Below are positions 39,883 to 50,830 of a stretch of DNA of 64,000 bases, in pieces. The stretch is from Galaxea fascicularis (lineage: Eukaryota > Cnidaria > Anthozoa > Scleractinia > Euphylliidae), in assembly GCA_948470475.1 (NCBI GenBank), contig OX419342.1, forward strand, positions 11,108,508 to 11,172,507, in the 5' to 3' direction. Both the position numbers and the translations under genes were made by a program. Position 1 is the stretch's first letter; every line of letters begins with the position of its first letter. Under the pieces are notes generated by a model. The model made no database searches, was not told the DNA's origin, and saw only the letters and a program-made list of their open reading frames with translations.

Positions 39883-42175
39883 ATTAAAAATAAAACACAA
39901 ACAGCGGAGATAAACATAGTAAACCAACGCATTTTATATAGACTTGACGTTTCGTATGCTAGGCAACATACATTTTCAAAAGTGACCGTTACAATTTTTT
40001 GAACGCTGTTTATATACTTTTAAGACAGGGGTCTGGAACCGAGATTAAGAAAAACTATCTTAACAGTAAATATGTAAAAGGATACACCTTATCAATAAAG
40101 CAACAACTTCTCACTACTAATGTTTGCATTAAAAGCTGGCTTAAGTTCTTGGATAAATAAGGTTTCCTTAATTTTGCAATGATAATCGGTTTTGCCCGAC
40201 GCTAAAATGTCAAAATGATCCCACTTGATGTTGTGTCCAGTGGTTTTAACGTGATCAGCAATGGCTGATTTACGCAGTGATAACAGCATCATCATTACGA
40301 AACCAGACAAAGGGAATGGCGTTGTCATAGTTAACAGGCTCGATTATCTCAGCAAAATGAAACAATTGATTTCCGATAATTCTAAATTCAAGCAGTTAAA
40401 GAACAATCCAACTAAATCTAGAGAAGACAGCCTCTCTACCTATCTCCGCAAACTTAGAAATGATCAACTTATTGATGACGCGACATTCCACAAGATTTTA
40501 CCCAGCGGATCTTCTCCTGGTATTTTGTACGGTCTGCCAAAGGTTCACAAGGTCGGCTGCCCGTTCCGCCCGATAGTTTCATCCGTTAACACCTATAACT
40601 ACAATCTTGCTTCTTACCTTGTGGGTATACTTCAGCCGATTTCCACCAACCAACACACAGTTAAGGACTCTTTTAGTTTTGCGGACTGGGCCAAAAATTA
40701 CAATCATAGCAATGGAATAATGTGCTCATTGGATGTCAGTTCACTATTTACAAATGTGCCACTTGATGAAACAATACGTATTTGTCTCGACAAGTTGTAT
40801 TCTCTATCTGATCCTCCTACATTACCACGTGCTGTTTTACAGAAGTTGTTAGAGTTTGCCACTAAGAAAAGCCACTTTATTTTTGACGGCCAATACTACG
40901 ACCAAATTGATGGTGTAGCCATGGGTTCACCATTAGGCCCAGTTTTGGCCAACATTTTCATCTGTCACTTTGAAGAAAGATGGGTCATGAGGGGTAAAGT
41001 TTGTCCTTCCCTTTGGTATAGGTACGTCGATGACACCTTTACCATGTTTGACAGTAAAGACACTGCGAATGAGTTTTTGCAGTATTTGAACAGTCGTCAC
41101 AACAGCATCAAATTCACTATTGAATTCGAACAGAACAACGAAATTCCATTTTTAGACATTCTTGTCAAACGCTGCCAGAACAACACCTTCAAGACATCCA
41201 TTTACCGGAAGAAGACATTCACTGGCCTCTACACTAAATGGGATTCGTTCACACCGCGCAAATACAAAATTAATCTCATTCGTACGCTCACTTATCGTTG
41301 TTATCGAATTTGCTCTACGCCTTCTTTGTTGCAATCTGCTCTTAATGATCTCCGGAAACTTCTTCTACAAAATGGTTACCCTCAGGGTATAATTACCTAC
41401 AACATTAACGATGTTTTGAACAGAAACAGAAACAAGCCCAACAGCCCTGTCTTGACAGTTCCTAAGAAAGATATAATCATCCTGTTACCTTACTTAGGTC
41501 TACAGAGCAACCAAATCGCTAAACGCCTGAGATCCTGTGATTACAATTTCTACTCCTGCGTCAACCTTAAGACAGTTTTTCAGAACACTCTCCGCATCAA
41601 GTCTTTCTTTCCTTACAAGGACCGCTTAAACCGCTCTCAGAAGTCTAAAGTCATCTATAAGGCCGGTTGCTGGGACTGCACTGATTTTTACATCGGTAAG
41701 ACAAAAAGAAGACTTCATGACAGGAAAACTGAACATTTCAAGGCCCTCGCTAAAAATGACCACACATCAGCCATTGCTGATCACGTTAAAACCACTGGAC
41801 ACAACATCAAGTGGGATCATTTTGACATTTTAGCGTCGGGCAAAACCGATTATCATTGCAAAATTAAGGAAACCTTATTTATCCAAGAACTTAAGCCAGC
41901 TTTTAATGCAAACATTAGTAGTGAGAAGTTGTTGCTTTATTGATAAGGTGTATCCTTTTGCATATTTACTGTTAAGATAGTTTTTCTTAATCTCGGTTCC
42001 AGACCCCTGTCTTAAAAGTATATAAACAGTGTTCAAAAAATTGTAACGGTCACTTTTGAAAATGTATGTTGCCTAGCATACGAAACGTCAAGTCTATATA
42101 AAATGCGTTGGTTTACTATGTTTATCTCCGCTGTTTGTGTTTTATTTTTAATCAAGCTACGATGGCCTAACAACA
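39883..42175 (+). mobile_element. Penelope-like retroelement with inverted 5' partial copy
   Basis: A 2.29-kb insertion flanked by 13-bp direct repeats. 39883-40269 is an inverted copy of 41766-42153 (3' coding end plus 3' UTR), an arrangement known for Penelope-like elements. Between them is one long open frame. The UTR has a motif (GCATACGAAACGTC, near 42076) at the place where PLE hammerheads sit, but the CTGATGA box upstream reads CTTTTGA, so a working ribozyme is doubtful. The 5' part of the protein is truncated at the junction with the inverted copy. Confidence 0.85.
40261..41943 (+). CDS. PLE protein: reverse transcriptase plus GIY-YIG endonuclease, N-terminally truncated
   Basis: 560 codons open. 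The first few are supplied by the inverted copy, then the genuine protein starts around SIIITKPDKGNGVVIVN (RT1 motif). Further RT motifs: LPKVHKVGCPFRPIVSS, SLDVSSLFTNVPLDETI (motif A), GVAMGSPLGPVLAN (motif B), YRYVDDTF (catalytic YVDD) and FLDILV. Near residues 470-500 a zinc-type CWDC is followed by the GIY-YIG domain (DFYIGKTKRRLHDRKTEH with catalytic Arg). RT copies the RNA; GIY-YIG nicks the target. Reading-frame integrity suggests a recent insertion, but the missing N-terminus means it may be dead. Confidence 0.88.
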   Translation: MADLRSDNSIIITKPDKGNGVVIVNRLDYLSKMKQLISDNSKFKQLKNNPTKSREDSLSTYLRKLRNDQLIDDATFHKILPSGSSPGILYGLPKVHKVGCPFRPIVSSVNTYNYNLASYLVGILQPISTNQHTVKDSFSFADWAKNYNHSNGIMCSLDVSSLFTNVPLDETIRICLDKLYSLSDPPTLPRAVLQKLLEFATKKSHFIFDGQYYDQIDGVAMGSPLGPVLANIFICHFEERWVMRGKVCPSLWYRYVDDTFTMFDSKDTANEFLQYLNSRHNSIKFTIEFEQNNEIPFLDILVKRCQNNTFKTSIYRKKTFTGLYTKWDSFTPRKYKINLIRTLTYRCYRICSTPSLLQSALNDLRKLLLQNGYPQGIITYNINDVLNRNRNKPNSPVLTVPKKDIIILLPYLGLQSNQIAKRLRSCDYNFYSCVNLKTVFQNTLRIKSFFPYKDRLNRSQKSKVIYKAGCWDCTDFYIGKTKRRLHDRKTEHFKALAKNDHTSAIADHVKTTGHNIKWDHFDILASGKTDYHCKIKETLFIQELKPAFNANISSEKLLLY

Positions 42176-42188
42176 ATAGTGTTACTAG
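42176..42188. other. Right 13-bp target duplication of the PLE
   Basis: ATAGTGTTACTAG, identical to 39870-39882. Confidence 0.8.
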
Positions 42189-42200
42189 TGTTGCATTTTC

Positions 42201-42863
42201 CACAGGCAGCCCAAGCTCTCTTAGTGAACCACACAAGCAACACAATATGACGTCGAATTATAAGGGTTTGTATGGGATTTTCGACAAGATATCCATGGAT
42301 ACTTGTTGACAAATTGCGTTCGTGTACCTCGTGAGTCTCCGTTTGGCAACGTGGCGAGGTTACCAAGCCGATTTCAACGGTCGTTGTGTCGTGGTGGATT
42401 CGTACACGGATCTGTTCCAACGTTTTACTGTAGCATCTGGGAAACAAACGGCCGCCTGGCTTTGCTCACAGGGATGCGATTGCTTGGCTAGAACGTTGAA
42501 ATGAAAGTTTAACCTTTGCAGTTGGATTCTGCGGTGGAATTTTGGCCGTGGGGATATTTTAACCTGGAGTTTTTGGTTGCGTTCGGCGGGCTGGTCCAGA
42601 TTGAAGTGTTCGACCTTGCTCTCTCTTTAAGAGTGGAAACTCAGAAATGAAAGAAATCGCTAAAATGGCATCGGATCGGGAAAATAACCACACAGCAAGC
42701 AAGAACACACCATTTATATAAGGTAAGGCGTTTTTTTTATTGAATATTTTCACTTTTAACTACCTCCATGGATATCTTGTCGAAAATCCCTCACAAACCC
42801 TTATAATTCGACGCCATATTGTGTTGCTTGTGTGGTTCACTAAGAGAGCTTGGGCTGCCTGTG
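42201..42863. mobile_element. Long-TIR non-autonomous DNA transposon
   Basis: Termini CACAGGCAGCCCAAGCTCTC and its complement; arms about 105 bp each (42201-42303, 42763-42863). Direct repeats CATTTTC (7 bp, or TGCATTTTC if the boundary is shifted by two) lie on both sides at 42194-42200 and 42864-42870. Long TIRs with a 7-9-bp duplication suggest a Mutator-like or hAT-like non-autonomous element. It lies 12 bp from the PLE's right flank. Confidence 0.7.
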
Positions 42864-42870
42864 CATTTTC

Positions 42871-43479
42871 TCGTGTGGTCTTGTCGCGTGTACAAATAAT
42901 TCAAGTCGTTTCGTTTTAAGTTTCAAGATTTCTTTAGTCAACCCACCGGCGTACCGGGACCGATATGTAAGTCACTATTTGTTATTCTTTTGTATTGTGG
43001 CAATCGTCCCTTTTAGGTTTCGTTGGCGTTTGCTTGTATATCTTTGTGTCGGGCTATGTTATGTCATTTCGCTTATTCGTTTAGGCCCTTCTACTATGTA
43101 TTTATGTCGCTTCTTTAAGGAAAGTGTCGTCGTAGTTAGCCTTCTAAATGTTTATTCCTTTTACGTATGATTTGCTGATTATTGTAACTGATTTGCCCTT
43201 AGTTTCGATATTCAATCTTTGTTTTATTGCCACGTGTTATTGCGTAATAGGTTTATTGTTCCTTTAGTGATTCGGTTTATGTTTGCATTCTTTGTAGTTT
43301 ACGACTTGTTTGGGTTTCTTGGTACCATATTAAAGTTGATTTGGACCCGTTCAGTCCGTAAAGTTTCCCTGCGTTTGGTTTACGTTTCTTTGGGCGCGAT
43401 TATCCTTGACACTTCATTCGGTCTTGCAAAATCGTTTACCCACAGCTACAGGTATCATGACAAAATCTGATAGCAGGGA
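42871..43479. other. Non-coding region
   Basis: Several hydrophobic plus-strand frames (42850-43470) are T-rich by composition and resemble no protein. Confidence 0.4.
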
Positions 43480-43960
43480 AATTCCCTAGAGTCCAGGAGC
43501 GCATTCTTTTGCATGGAAATACCGGTCCTTCCGGTGGGACAACATATGGAAGTCCTTCCCACTGGAAATTTCTCGGAAAAAAAGGAATTCCTTCAGATGT
43601 ATTCCTCTTTTCTCGTTTTGACCGAAATGACCAGAATATCGCTGAACTATTTGCCTCATCACACTAGAACCATGCTCCTTCATAAAGATGCGCGATTTGT
43701 TGCTCCCAAACCCGCAGAAACTTGCACCATTCAATTTGTCTGAAAATTGCGACCGGTTTTTCATGAGCAATGAAAAGCGCTCAAGCGGTTGAACTGTTCC
43801 ATTTGGCGCAAATTTCTCACCGGTTTTTCCATACAAATGGAATGCGCTCCAGCTATGAACTGGAGATAAGTCTAGGCAGACGCCGAACCCAAAAGCAATT
43901 TTTCAATGAGTTAAATAGCAGAAAAACCAATGGAACCGATCCACGGACTTGAAATTCATT
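43480..43960. repeat. Dispersed repeat, copy 1 (related to 48060-48300)
   Basis: Contains TTCTCGG..AAGGAATTCCTT..CCTCTTTTC..CCGAAATGACC..CACTAGAAC. The region 48080-48290 carries the same blocks in the opposite orientation (GTTCTAGTG..GGTCATTTCGG..GAAAAGAGGAATA..GAAGGAATTCCTT). Confidence 0.5.
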
Positions 43961-44089
43961 TCATCAGGCTTTAGTGATTGTGATGTAGGTGATTTTTAAA
44001 AGAATGGTCAAATTCTATTTCAAAAATAGCGTATAAAATTGGAAATTACATCCAAACCGCGGACTTGAAATGATGATGCAATCGATCCT

Positions 44090-44180
44090 CATCATAATCA
44101 TTATCATCATCGTGGTCGTCGCCATCATCCTCACCATCATCATCATCGTCATCATCCTCATTCTTTATTTAATCACGATA
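44090..44180. repeat. ATC/ATG trinucleotide microsatellite
   Basis: Degenerate (CAT/ATC)n run. Confidence 0.7.
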
Positions 44181-44619
44181 TCACATTCACATCAGTGGTC
44201 TTCCAACGAGTCGTGTTATTAAAAACTATTAACAAAAATTACTTAATACAATACTATTAATTTCTACAGGGGGGGGGGGGAATTAGCAAAAATTTACTAA
44301 ATATCTAAACTACGTGTTATGGTTTCCCTGTGCATTGTCCATATGTGGCAGTTACATGCTCACGCATGTGCCGACTTAAAGTGTGCTTGAATAGAACCGC
44401 CACGTTGTAATGGTCAAACCCTCTTGTCAATACATAACAATTTTGGCGACGAGGAATGGGGATTTTTACCACAAAAGTGAAAGGCATCTCTAAACTAGAT
44501 CCACACAACGTCTCAAGATAGGAAATGAGGCACAAAATCCGGTTCGAATTATAGGAAAAGTTCAGAAGTTCGCAGGGGCAACTGGCTTCGAAGCCTATGC
44601 AGAACAGCTAGACTTCTTC

Positions 44620-44976
44620 GTGAATGATATGGGTGACAAGGATTGCGTGAGATGGGTCAGCCCTCAAGTACACGAAAAGGTGATCAAGATGGAACTAGAC
44701 ACAGGGTTGGCCGTGTCTGTACTCACCTACGAACAGTATAAGGAATATTTTGGCCTTGTAAAACTGACAAAAAGCCATGTCACACTTAAAGCTTACACTG
44801 GACGGAAAGTAACAACTAAGGGAGAGATGAAGTGTAATTGTAAGTTTAAAGGCCAAGAAAAGGAGCTAACCCAACAAGTGGTTGAGACACCAGGGCCAAC
44901 ATTGTTTAGGCTTGTTTGGCTCAATTCCCAAATTCCGTTGGACTGGGGTGAAATCAACACCCTTAAGTTTAGCTAG
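44620..44976 (+). pseudogene. Gypsy aspartic protease region
   Basis: 118 codons with the DTG active-site motif (MELDTGLAVSVLTYEQY), followed by a linker toward RT. This is the pol-encoded protease that would mature Gag-Pol. Frame lost before RT. Confidence 0.65.
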
Positions 44977-44989
44977 ATGCCGGGAAAAA

Positions 44990-45462
44990 ATGAAGTACCT
45001 TACGACCAATACACACAAGGGCCTTTTTCAATACAATGGGTTGGTTTTTGTCGTCACGTCTAGTCCATCGATTTGGCAACGTGCCATAGACCAGGTATTA
45101 CGGGGAATACCTGGCACCCAGTGCATCCTCGATGATATAATTGTAGCGGGAAAACCGATCAAGAGCATTTGGAGAATCCAGAGAACGTACTTAAGCGACT
45201 GCAAGACGCGAGGCTGAAGGCCAACAAGGAGAAGTGCGAGTTCCTCAAGGAGAGAATTCAGTTCTGTGGACACGAGATCGAGAGAGAAGGTCTTCACAAA
45301 ACACAAGAGAAGATTAAGGTGGTAGTTTCCGCACCAAGACCCGAGAATGAGTCGCATCTTCGCTCCTTGTTAGGGCTCACTAACTATTACAACTGTTTCC
45401 TGCCTAATGCGTCCACAGTTCTGCACCCACTTCACCCGGTGGTAGAGCAAAATAGCGTATAA
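44990..45462 (+). pseudogene. Gypsy reverse transcriptase fragment
   Basis: Two overlapping frames carry palm motifs (GLFQYNGLVFV; CILDDIIV with catalytic Asp pair) and thumb/connection motifs (EKCEFLKERIQFCGHEI, LRSLLGLTNYY). Upstream RT motifs are missing, and a frameshift near 45165 separates the two frames. Confidence 0.7.
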
Positions 45463-45857
45463 TAGTGGACTGAACAGTGCGAGCAAGCCTTTACAGAGGC
45501 TAAGCGCATTACATCGGAGCAGGTGTTAACTCATTCTGATACAGCATTACAAGTTTGGCTTGCAGGTGATACTTCGCCGACCGGCATTGGTGCGGTCTCT
45601 CATACGTTATGCTTGATGGCAGTGAAAGGCCAATAGCTTTTAAGGAAGTGAATTCGTCGGAGGTGTTCCATGCAACCCCGTTTGATCCAGTAGCTGTGAC
45701 TAGTGAAGCAATTGCTAGAGAAACACGTCGTGATCCAGTCCTATCAAGGGTCTATGAGTCCATAGTGAAAGGATGGTCTACTCGCGTAGATTGAGACAAG
45801 CCATACTAGGAGCGGCGCAATGAACTGACGGTTCATCAAGGTTGCATTTTATGGAGA

Positions 45858-46085
45858 ATGAGAGTGGTAATCCCCGACAAGCTCCAAGGGAGAGTGTTGG
45901 AAGAGCTGCAAGATGGGCATCTGGGTGTAGCAAAAATGAAAGCGCGAGCGAGGAGCTACTTCTGGTGGCCTAATATCAGTGGCGAACTGGAAGAGTTAGC
46001 TAAAGCCTGCAATGGGTGTCAGCTCAAGCAGTGGTTCCCTTGTAAAGCACCACTGCATCCGTGGGAGTGGGCCTCTACACCATGA
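45858..46085 (+). pseudogene. Gypsy integrase zinc-binding domain
   Basis: 75 codons: HLGVAKMKARARSYFWWP then LAKACNGCQ, the H..H-C..C domain of retroviral-type integrases. The catalytic core that should follow is not readable after 46085. Confidence 0.65.
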
Positions 46086-47376
46086 CTAGATTTGGCTAAA
46101 CCCAACATTAATAGAAAGATGGTTAACCAACAGCATCAGGAAATGAGGAGTGTAGACGGCGTGGTTAGTTAGAGGTTGGTTACTCGATGATGTCACAAGA
46201 TTATCGAGGGGACCTGAAGTGGCGTTCAGTGCTGATTGTTAAGAAGACAGGTCCACTGATGTACGAGGTGCAGGTGGCGCCAGGGATTATCTAGCGTCAA
46301 CATAGCGAGCAGCTGAGGCCGACAGCAGTTGGCCCCGATACTGTCGAGGTCAGCAAACAAGAAGTTGCCAGCCTACCACCAGTGCCAATCCAACAGAGTA
46401 CACCACCCAGTGTGGTTGGTACAGTTCCAGAGATGCTCGTGGCCGATTATCCAGATATGGATTCTGTTCTCGCTCCTGAGGCTACTGATCCTCTAGAAGC
46501 GCCCCGGGTCAAATCTATGGTTCATGGGCGGCGATATCCCTAGAAAGTGCACAAGGAACCACAGGGACTCGATCTCTTAACTGTTATTTGTTAGGGACAG
46601 GACAGTACCAGTCAAACAGTTATCAAATTTATATTACCCCATTATGTCACAACATGGCGACAATTCATAACTCGGTGAGTTTTCGGAGGACATCGACTTT
46701 GTTCGTTTCATTTTTGGTTTTGTTTGCGTTGTCTACCCATAGCTCCACGCGAAAACCTTGAGAGAGAGAGACAAACTTCACGAGTGCACAAAATGGCGGC
46801 TGTCGGTGGTTGATTGTTCGAGTTTTTTCTTGACGATTAGAAGAGATGGCGCGAAGATGACAGTTTGTTTCAGGTACGTGTGTACTCTTTACCGTCAAGT
46901 TTAAGGCAGTTTTCCCATTTCGTGGCACACGTAGCAAAAATGCTGTGTTCTTTAGTTATTTCTTTTTCGATTCATCGCTTACTCATCAAAGGGCACAAAG
47001 AATTGCATGAGGGCACTGTGGTTCTTTGTTTACTGTCTGATTGCTTGTGCTTCTTGGAAGACAATTGGCAGCGTCAAATGGCAGAAAACGTCAGAAAAGT
47101 TTTTTGTGCAACTTTAACGTTGTGGCTAGACAAAACTCGTTTAATGGCTTCTGTAACCCCGCGGATGTAAGGGATGACGGCAAAACGTTTAGCTGAATCC
47201 TCGTCCCCAGAGGTGTTGAGAGAAGGAGTAACTGGTTTTAAGCAGTTACGGAGGAAAGTGTTTGGGTAGCCATTGACCTTTAGGACGTCAAAAAATAAAA
47301 AATCCGTAACCAGAACTTTGCTCACGAGGGCTGATAGTTTGCCATCTTCCTGTGATTCTAGGGCCAAAGAGCGACG

Positions 47377-47760
47377 TTGGGTCATGTTTTTGCCAAACCT
47401 AAGGATCCGGTATTGAAAGAACAACGAACTGACGCTGTTCATTCTATTCCATGCAATGACTGTGATCATGAGTACATCGGACAGACCAAGCGTCATCTTG
47501 GCACACGTTTAAAAGAGCATCAAAAAGCAGTTTTTCTTTGCAAAAATGAAAACTCCGCTTTGTCGGAGCACGCTTGCCTAACCAACCATACAATAGCGTG
47601 GGATAATTCCAAAATTATCACCACTGACCGGCGGTACCATCAACGGCTTTGTTTGGAAGCTTGGCACATCAACTCCGCCCACGCTCCTTTAAACCGTGAC
47701 GATGGCGGCCTTTTACCTGACACCTACTTACACCTTATTAAAACAAAGGTCGTTAATTAG
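47377..47760 (+). pseudogene. PLE GIY-YIG endonuclease fragment
   Basis: 127 codons; KDPVLKEQRTDAVHSIPC (linker with Cys), then CDHEYIGQTKRHLGTRLKEHQ with the Tyr, Gly and catalytic Arg of GIY-YIG nucleases. It ends in frame at 47760. The RT portion is absent in this orientation. Confidence 0.75.
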
Positions 47761-47801
47761 TGAGCGTATATAAGGATCCTTTTCGCAACACTAGATCACC
47801 C

Positions 47802-47836
47802 CTGATGAAGACACTAGACAGGAGTGTCGAAACGTT
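47802..47836 (+). ncRNA. Hammerhead ribozyme motif in PLE 3' region
   Basis: CTGATGA (47802-47808), a perfect 6-bp stem II GACACT/AGTGTC with a 7-base loop, then GAAAC (47829-47833) and GTT. All core nucleotides of the catalytic centre are present. Penelope-like elements are known to carry minimal hammerheads. Stems I and III were not modelled in full. Confidence 0.7.
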
Positions 47837-48059
47837 GGTTCGTGAATTAAATTTTCAAACCAGAGTAGCATCAAACCATGTCTGATTGTCCACCTGATTG
47901 CACTGTGAACTTGAACATACATCACTTAAGTTGTTATACTAACTTCCATTATGTTATTTACAATATTATTAATATGCAAAATGGGTGATGAAATACCCTG
48001 AGGGCTGTTAAATACTTTGAATTACAGGAAAGCACAAATTTTTTTTCCTTCATTGACCA

Positions 48060-48300
48060 TAGTAAATAGCCAAACAAATTGAGTGAAGCAAGAAGTGATC
48101 GTTCTAGTGTCATGGTTCATCGACGTTCCGGTCATTTCGGTAAAAACCGGAAAAGAGGAATAAATCCGAAGGAATTCCTTGCTACCGAGAAATTCCCATG
48201 GGGAGGACTGTTCCATTTGTTGTCCGACTGGTATGACTTGGACTGCCAGACAAAAAAAGCGCTGTTTATCTCTGTTGAAATCATTTCGGTATAACGTAAC
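48060..48300. repeat. Dispersed repeat, copy 2 (inverse of 43480-43960)
   Basis: Shares the AAGGAATTCCTT, AAAAGAGGAATA and GGTCATTTCGG blocks with 43550-43680 on the opposite strand. Confidence 0.5.
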
Positions 48301-49475
48301 ACGTTAATGACATCACCCATCACGCTATTTGAAGTCCCTTGGACAGTAGTGTTTACTCCAAATTGAATTACGATTTGAACTACATTCTCAGCATTAATGC
48401 GGTTCGAATGGCCAAAACGGCCGCTTTATAATTCCGCCATTTTTTCGCTCGTTCATTCCTTGCAACCAGTCATCTACAGTGATAGGAGTTACAAGTGGAT
48501 CAAGCACGTCGATAAGTCAAAATTTCAAACTTTGATGTCGCAATATCATGCGCAGTTCAAAACAAGGGAATCACCTTATAAATTGCCAAAGGAATACATC
48601 CTGTTAAAAAAATGATAATAATATATGAACTTTGCATTTTAAACTTTCAACAATAATTGGAAAGACATGCCGACATCGCAAATTACTTTAGAATTCTGCT
48701 GTGTAGGTAACAAATAAACAAAAATTCCATTAACGTTACCTGCCATTGCGATAATATTCCTCCATTCCCAGGAGTCTTCATCACATAAATAAAAAAGTGC
48801 ACAAGATTTGTTTTTAAAGTCAAATGAATAGAATCATAATTTGGATTGCTATTAATTGTCTAAACGTGTTAAGGCTAGGCAGTAAATAATTGGGTAGAAA
48901 ATTGAGACTGATTGATATTTCAGTTCTTCTGTTTCAAGGTGACTATCGTGTTTTCTTCACACCAAACCAGAAGGCTACTTCAAATGAATTCAAATGATAA
49001 GAAATAACAAAAGTTTAATGCCTGCACTGCGCAAATTGATATGCACATATGATCAAATTCGCATTGCTTTTAAATACCTACAGAAATATGCCTAATTATT
49101 AGAGGGGCCTCAAAAAAGTTAGAACTACCTATTGTAAAAAAACAGAAAAAGCTAATTTAGAAAGATCTGTTTTAGGCTAGGTCTTAAAACTTCGTTACGA
49201 ATAGGCGAACTGTTCCGCGGTCTCGATACTGCGACCGAACAAAACAAACAAAACGCACTCCTACCTCTTCGACAGTCGCGGACAAGATCGCGTATGTATC
49301 CCTTTGTATCTGGCATTTCAGTGGGACCTAAAACACAAAGAACAATACCCGTTTACTAATCAAGCGCGAGTGCCGTACTGGGGATTATTGGTTCCAGGTC
49401 GTGGCAGTACGGACCTCGCCTCGCTCGGTCCGTACAAAAACGACTGAGGGCTGACTGCTTTCGTCACATACTCGT
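48301..49475. other. Non-coding region
   Basis: No gene or defined repeat recognised. Confidence 0.4.
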
Positions 49476-49603
<128 letters not shown>

Positions 49604-49604
49604 A

Positions 49605-49797
49605 TTTTTTTGATAAGAACGTCTAATTTTGGAGCTGAGGGTCGACCTTTTTTATTTGTTTCGCGATTTGAGCTTGAAAACGTTCTTAAGGTGCTCTTAA
49701 CTTACATGGCGTACCACGATGTCGCGCCAACTAACTGTTCGTAAATAGCATTGAACACAGAGATTTCCAACGCGACTTGATAAAGTCACCAGATTTT
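49605..49797 (+). repeat. Left member of a long-range inverted repeat pair
   Basis: GATAAGAACGTC..TTTTGGAGCTGAGG..AAACGTTCTTAAGGTG..CACGATGTCGCGCCAACTAAC..ATAGCATTGAACACAG matches the reverse complement of 60791-60985 along its length with scattered differences. Outside the microsatellite, CTCGTCATAC also matches the other copy. Confidence 0.75.
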
Positions 49798-50136
49798 GCG
49801 GCGAAACGCAGAAAAAATTTCATGTGTACGGTAGATTACTTCTTATTGAAAACAAAATAAAAGAGCAAAATAGAGACTTTCTCAGGCTGGGTATGTTCTA
49901 AGCATGTTCTTAAAATTTGGGTTACGGTCTTATAAAAAAGGTTCGTATAAAAAAAGAGTATTTACAAGAAGAAGAATACTTTATTTATCCACGGTTGTCT
50001 CATCAGGCATATCTATAATAATTAATTAAAATTACAACTAATTATATATTATAACTTTTTACTTATTTACTAACACGAAATATAAAATATAAAACCCTGC
50101 TTTCCACGAGAGCCGTGCATATCTAATCTAAGAACT

Positions 50137-50829
50137 TTAACTAATTGTGGTAAAATGACCCGACTTCCGCAGCCCGGCTTTGAAGCTTTCTAGTGTTTCT
50201 GCTTGCCGTAACCCAACTGGCAGACTATTCCAAAGCACCGCACCAGTAAAGCTAAAGCTATTTTTGAAGTAGTTTGTGCGGGGCCTTGGAATATTTAGTT
50301 TGCCCTCGCCGTCTCTCAGGGAGTATACGGTGTCACGGTGTATGAACATGGATCGCATATATTCAGGAGCGAGTCCATTTAAAGATTTGTAAACCATGAC
50401 AGCCTTATGAAAGCTTCCTTGTGACTCTAGCTTTTGCCAGCCAAGAATTTCAATAAGAGGATCGGCACAAGCGTCATAGCCAGAAAAGGTTAAGACCTTA
50501 GCTGCTCTGTTTTGAAGTTTTTGTAGCTTGACTCCCAGAGTGTTGCAACAGCTATCCCAAACTTCACAGCAATAGTTGAAATGAGGCGTCCCATTGACAG
50601 TTAAGTTTGGAGCTGACTGGAACGTACACAACCTTTGTCTAGACCCAATTAGCATAAACTCAGTTTTTGATTGATTAGGTGTCAATTTGTTAGCAATAAG
50701 CCATTGATTTACATTTGCAAGATCTTGGTTCAGACAAAATTCAATATCTTTCATGTTGTTACTTGCGAAGGTTAAATGTGTATCATCAGCATACATACGT
50801 GGTTCAGCGTGCGCAAGGCAATTTGGCAA
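50137..50829 (-). pseudogene. LINE RT palm and C-terminal region
   Basis: 230 codons beginning just before the YADD catalytic motif. It ends with the FTGAVLWNSLP..RQAETLESFKAGL motif common at the end of CR1-like ORF2 proteins. The stop at 50137 is the natural end. Internal deletion as noted for the parent element. Confidence 0.75.
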
Positions 50830-50830
50830 G

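Larger units (their letters stand above)
44440..46560 (+). mobile_element. Ty3/gypsy retrotransposon relic
   Basis: Order protease, RT, RNase H, integrase. ATTTTGGCGACGAGG at 44439-44453 resembles a primer-binding/LTR border. Fragments: aspartic protease LDTGLAVSVLT near 44690; RT GLFQYNGLVFVVTSSPSIWQ and CILDDIIV (catalytic DD); the RT/RNase H connection FCGHEIEREGLHKTQEKIKV at 45250-45320; an RNase H piece (45480-45610); the integrase zinc domain (HLGVAKMKARARSYFWWP..CNGC) at 45915-46020. Many frameshifts. A short TG...CA block at 44315-44439 could be an LTR remnant, but I find no second copy. Confidence 0.75.
47074..47870. mobile_element. Second PLE, inverted internally
   Basis: 47377-47760 (+) encodes the C-terminal GIY-YIG part (DHEYIGQTKRHLGTRLKEH). 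47380-47074 (-) encodes the piece that should precede it (NGYPNTFLRNCLKP.., then IPYIRGVTEAIKRVLSSH..VKVAQKTF). The two halves are head-to-head, joined near 47380, which suggests an inversion during insertion, like twin priming. The 3' UTR has a hammerhead motif at 47802-47836. Confidence 0.72.

Noticed and set aside
42850..43470. Hydrophobic plus-strand frames that could suggest membrane proteins
   Set aside because: T-rich composition alone gives Phe/Val/Leu-rich translations; no splice sites or known motifs.
44315..44439. Short TG...CA block as a gypsy LTR
   Set aside because: No second copy was found at the 3' side of the relic, so it cannot be called an LTR.
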